Shown here: piece after piece, positions 7,173-8,030 of the stretch | Layout of the letters: each line of letters starts with the position of its first letter | Position numbering within the stretch: the first letter of the stretch is position 1 | Assembly (NCBI GenBank): GCA_018054915.1 | Contig: JAGPIR010000048.1 | Location: forward strand, 1-8,030 | Reading direction: 5' to 3' | DNA from: Allobrachymonas sp. | Lineage (GTDB): Bacteria > Pseudomonadota > Gammaproteobacteria > Burkholderiales > Burkholderiaceae_C | DNA length: 8,030 nucleotides | Notes under the pieces: generated by a model | What the model was told of the DNA's origin: nothing | The model's database searches: none | What the model saw: only the letters and a program-made list of their open reading frames with translations | Program-made: the position numbers and the translations under genes

Positions 7173-7201
7173 TGTACACAGGCAGGTGTTTGCGGTACAA
7201 A
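7173..7201 (+). promoter_or_regulatory. Weak candidate promoter of the lipoprotein gene
   Basis: TGTACA (7173-7178) and TACAAA (7196-7201) are separated by 17 bp and each match four of six consensus bases. No terminator is visible between uppP and the lipoprotein gene, so read-through from uppP is equally possible. Confidence 0.3.
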
Positions 7202-7212
7202 GCTCCTATATG

Positions 7213-7219
7213 AAGGAGG
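7213..7219 (+). promoter_or_regulatory. Strong ribosome binding site of the lipoprotein gene
   Basis: AAGGAGG lies 8 nt before the ATG at 7228, which fixes that start over an in-frame ATG at 7210 that overlaps the site. CTCCT at 7203-7207 is complementary to AGGAG at 7214-7218 across a 6-nt loop, so the site could be partly hidden in a small hairpin. Confidence 0.75.
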
Positions 7220-7227
7220 ATCATGCC

Positions 7228-8013
7228 ATGGCGCATTCGTTGAGAATCAACAGCTTCTTTCTTTCTGCCAGGAGATGGTCTGCTGTAGTTGTGGGGACCC
7301 TGGTGGTTTTGCTGTCAGGGTGCGCCACCCGGCTGGAAACCAGCGTGACGCGCTTTCACCAGTGGCCGGCAAATACCCGCGGCGCAACCTATGCCATCGT
7401 GCCCGCATTGAAGGAAATGCAAGATGCGCCATTGCCCGTGGCTCGTCAACAGCAGCCATTTCCTGCCGATGAGGCGATTGCGCTGTCCGGTCTGGAGTTC
7501 AACACTTATGCCGGATACCTGGAGCGGAACCTTCAGGCGCAAGGGCTTGTGCCTGCCGTCAGGCAGGATCATGCGCGCATGACCGTCAGCATGGAAATAC
7601 ATTCGCGCAGCGGCATGGTGCAGGAGTTCGTGCCGGGATACCGTCCCATGTTGGGTGTGGGCATGAGTTACAGATGGTTTCACTGGAGTTACGGGCCGTT
7701 TGCGTATGCCCCCTGGGGTGATTATTACGGCAGCATGTCGGATTGGGGTGCAAGGACAGTGATGCGGCCCGTTCAGCATTACCGCTTACGTCTGCGTATC
7801 GCTGACCGGGGACAATCGGCCACGCCGCATGCTGCAGCCCCTGCAGTTTTTGACGCCAGCGCTTCGTATACGGGCCGGCCATTGGCGTTGCCGGTGGTCA
7901 TGCCCTATTTGGTGCGTGCCGTTTTTGATGGTTTTCCTGGTTCCAACGGAAAGACGCAACAAGTAATATTCGATAGCAAAACAGGGGAAAGGCTGCCAAT
8001 CAGCGGACCTTGA
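7228..8013 (+). CDS. Outer-membrane-type lipoprotein, probably DUF4136-like
   Basis: This 261-residue predicted lipoprotein has a basic N-terminus and hydrophobic segment (about 15-29) leading to a lipobox LSGC with the modified cysteine at C32. Residue +2 is alanine, not aspartate, so Lol sorting to the outer membrane is expected. The mature part begins with ETSVTRFHQWP and a TYAIVP strand, then a helix-like GLEFNTYAGYLERNLQAQGLVP and RMTVSMEIHS. This layout resembles DUF4136 lipoproteins, in which a short enzyme-like fold follows the lipid anchor; I assign that family from memory with moderate confidence. Residues 135-174 are unusually rich in Tyr, Trp, Phe and Gly (for example RWFHWSYGPFAYAPWGDYY). 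The C-terminal part resumes a beta-like pattern (HYRLRLRIADRG, QQVIFDSKTG). The function is unknown. It lies 80 bp after uppP on the same strand; a functional link to UppP is not demonstrated. Confidence 0.85.
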   Translation: MAHSLRINSFFLSARRWSAVVVGTLVVLLSGCATRLETSVTRFHQWPANTRGATYAIVPALKEMQDAPLPVARQQQPFPADEAIALSGLEFNTYAGYLERNLQAQGLVPAVRQDHARMTVSMEIHSRSGMVQEFVPGYRPMLGVGMSYRWFHWSYGPFAYAPWGDYYGSMSDWGARTVMRPVQHYRLRLRIADRGQSATPHAAAPAVFDASASYTGRPLALPVVMPYLVRAVFDGFPGSNGKTQQVIFDSKTGERLPISGP

Positions 8014-8030
8014 ACGCACCGGTGCTTGTC

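Noticed and set aside
8016..8025. GCACCGGTGC palindrome after the lipoprotein gene
   Set aside because: It is only 10 bp with no loop or T run before the window ends, so it cannot be called a terminator or a regulatory site.

Overview
The window looks like ordinary chromosomal DNA from a Gram-negative proteobacterium, most likely a betaproteobacterium of the order Burkholderiales. This rests on moderately high GC, the sequence flavour of ActP and UppP, and an outer-membrane-type lipoprotein. Taxonomy is inferred from remembered protein families, not from a search. I see no mobile element, CRISPR array, tRNA or rRNA.

Layout. (1) 4-1542 (+) encodes a succinate/acetate-type CoA-transferase of the acetyl-CoA hydrolase/transferase family; its frame is open at the left edge, so a few N-terminal residues may be missing. 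(2) Convergent to it, on the minus strand, is a two-gene operon. The upstream gene (2184-4016) encodes a cNMP-binding-like/CBS/DUF294-nucleotidyltransferase protein, followed by a DEDDh 3'-5' exonuclease (1514-2173). The exonuclease 3' end overlaps the CoA-transferase 3' end by 29 bp. (3) A short divergent regulatory region (about 4017-4171) separates this operon from yjcH-actP (4172-6177, +), the small DUF485 protein and the cation/acetate symporter, which overlap by ATGA. (4) A strong intrinsic terminator (6207-6232) closes that operon. (5) A second hairpin and a candidate promoter precede uppP (6308-7147, +), undecaprenyl-diphosphate phosphatase, with a GTG start. (6) A lipoprotein gene (7228-8013, +), probably DUF4136-like, follows with a near-perfect Shine-Dalgarno sequence.

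How they may work together. The left and central parts form an acetate-centred neighbourhood: ActP brings acetate in, and the CoA-transferase can move CoA between acetate, succinate or propionate. The divergently transcribed DUF294 protein and exonuclease are a signalling-looking pair of unknown function placed beside the acetate transporter. UppP (peptidoglycan lipid-carrier recycling) and the lipoprotein appear to be separate envelope functions.

I do not see a clear previously undescribed system. The least understood parts are the DUF294/exonuclease pair, whose sensor domain lacks the usual cyclic-nucleotide-binding glutamate, and the aromatic-rich lipoprotein.
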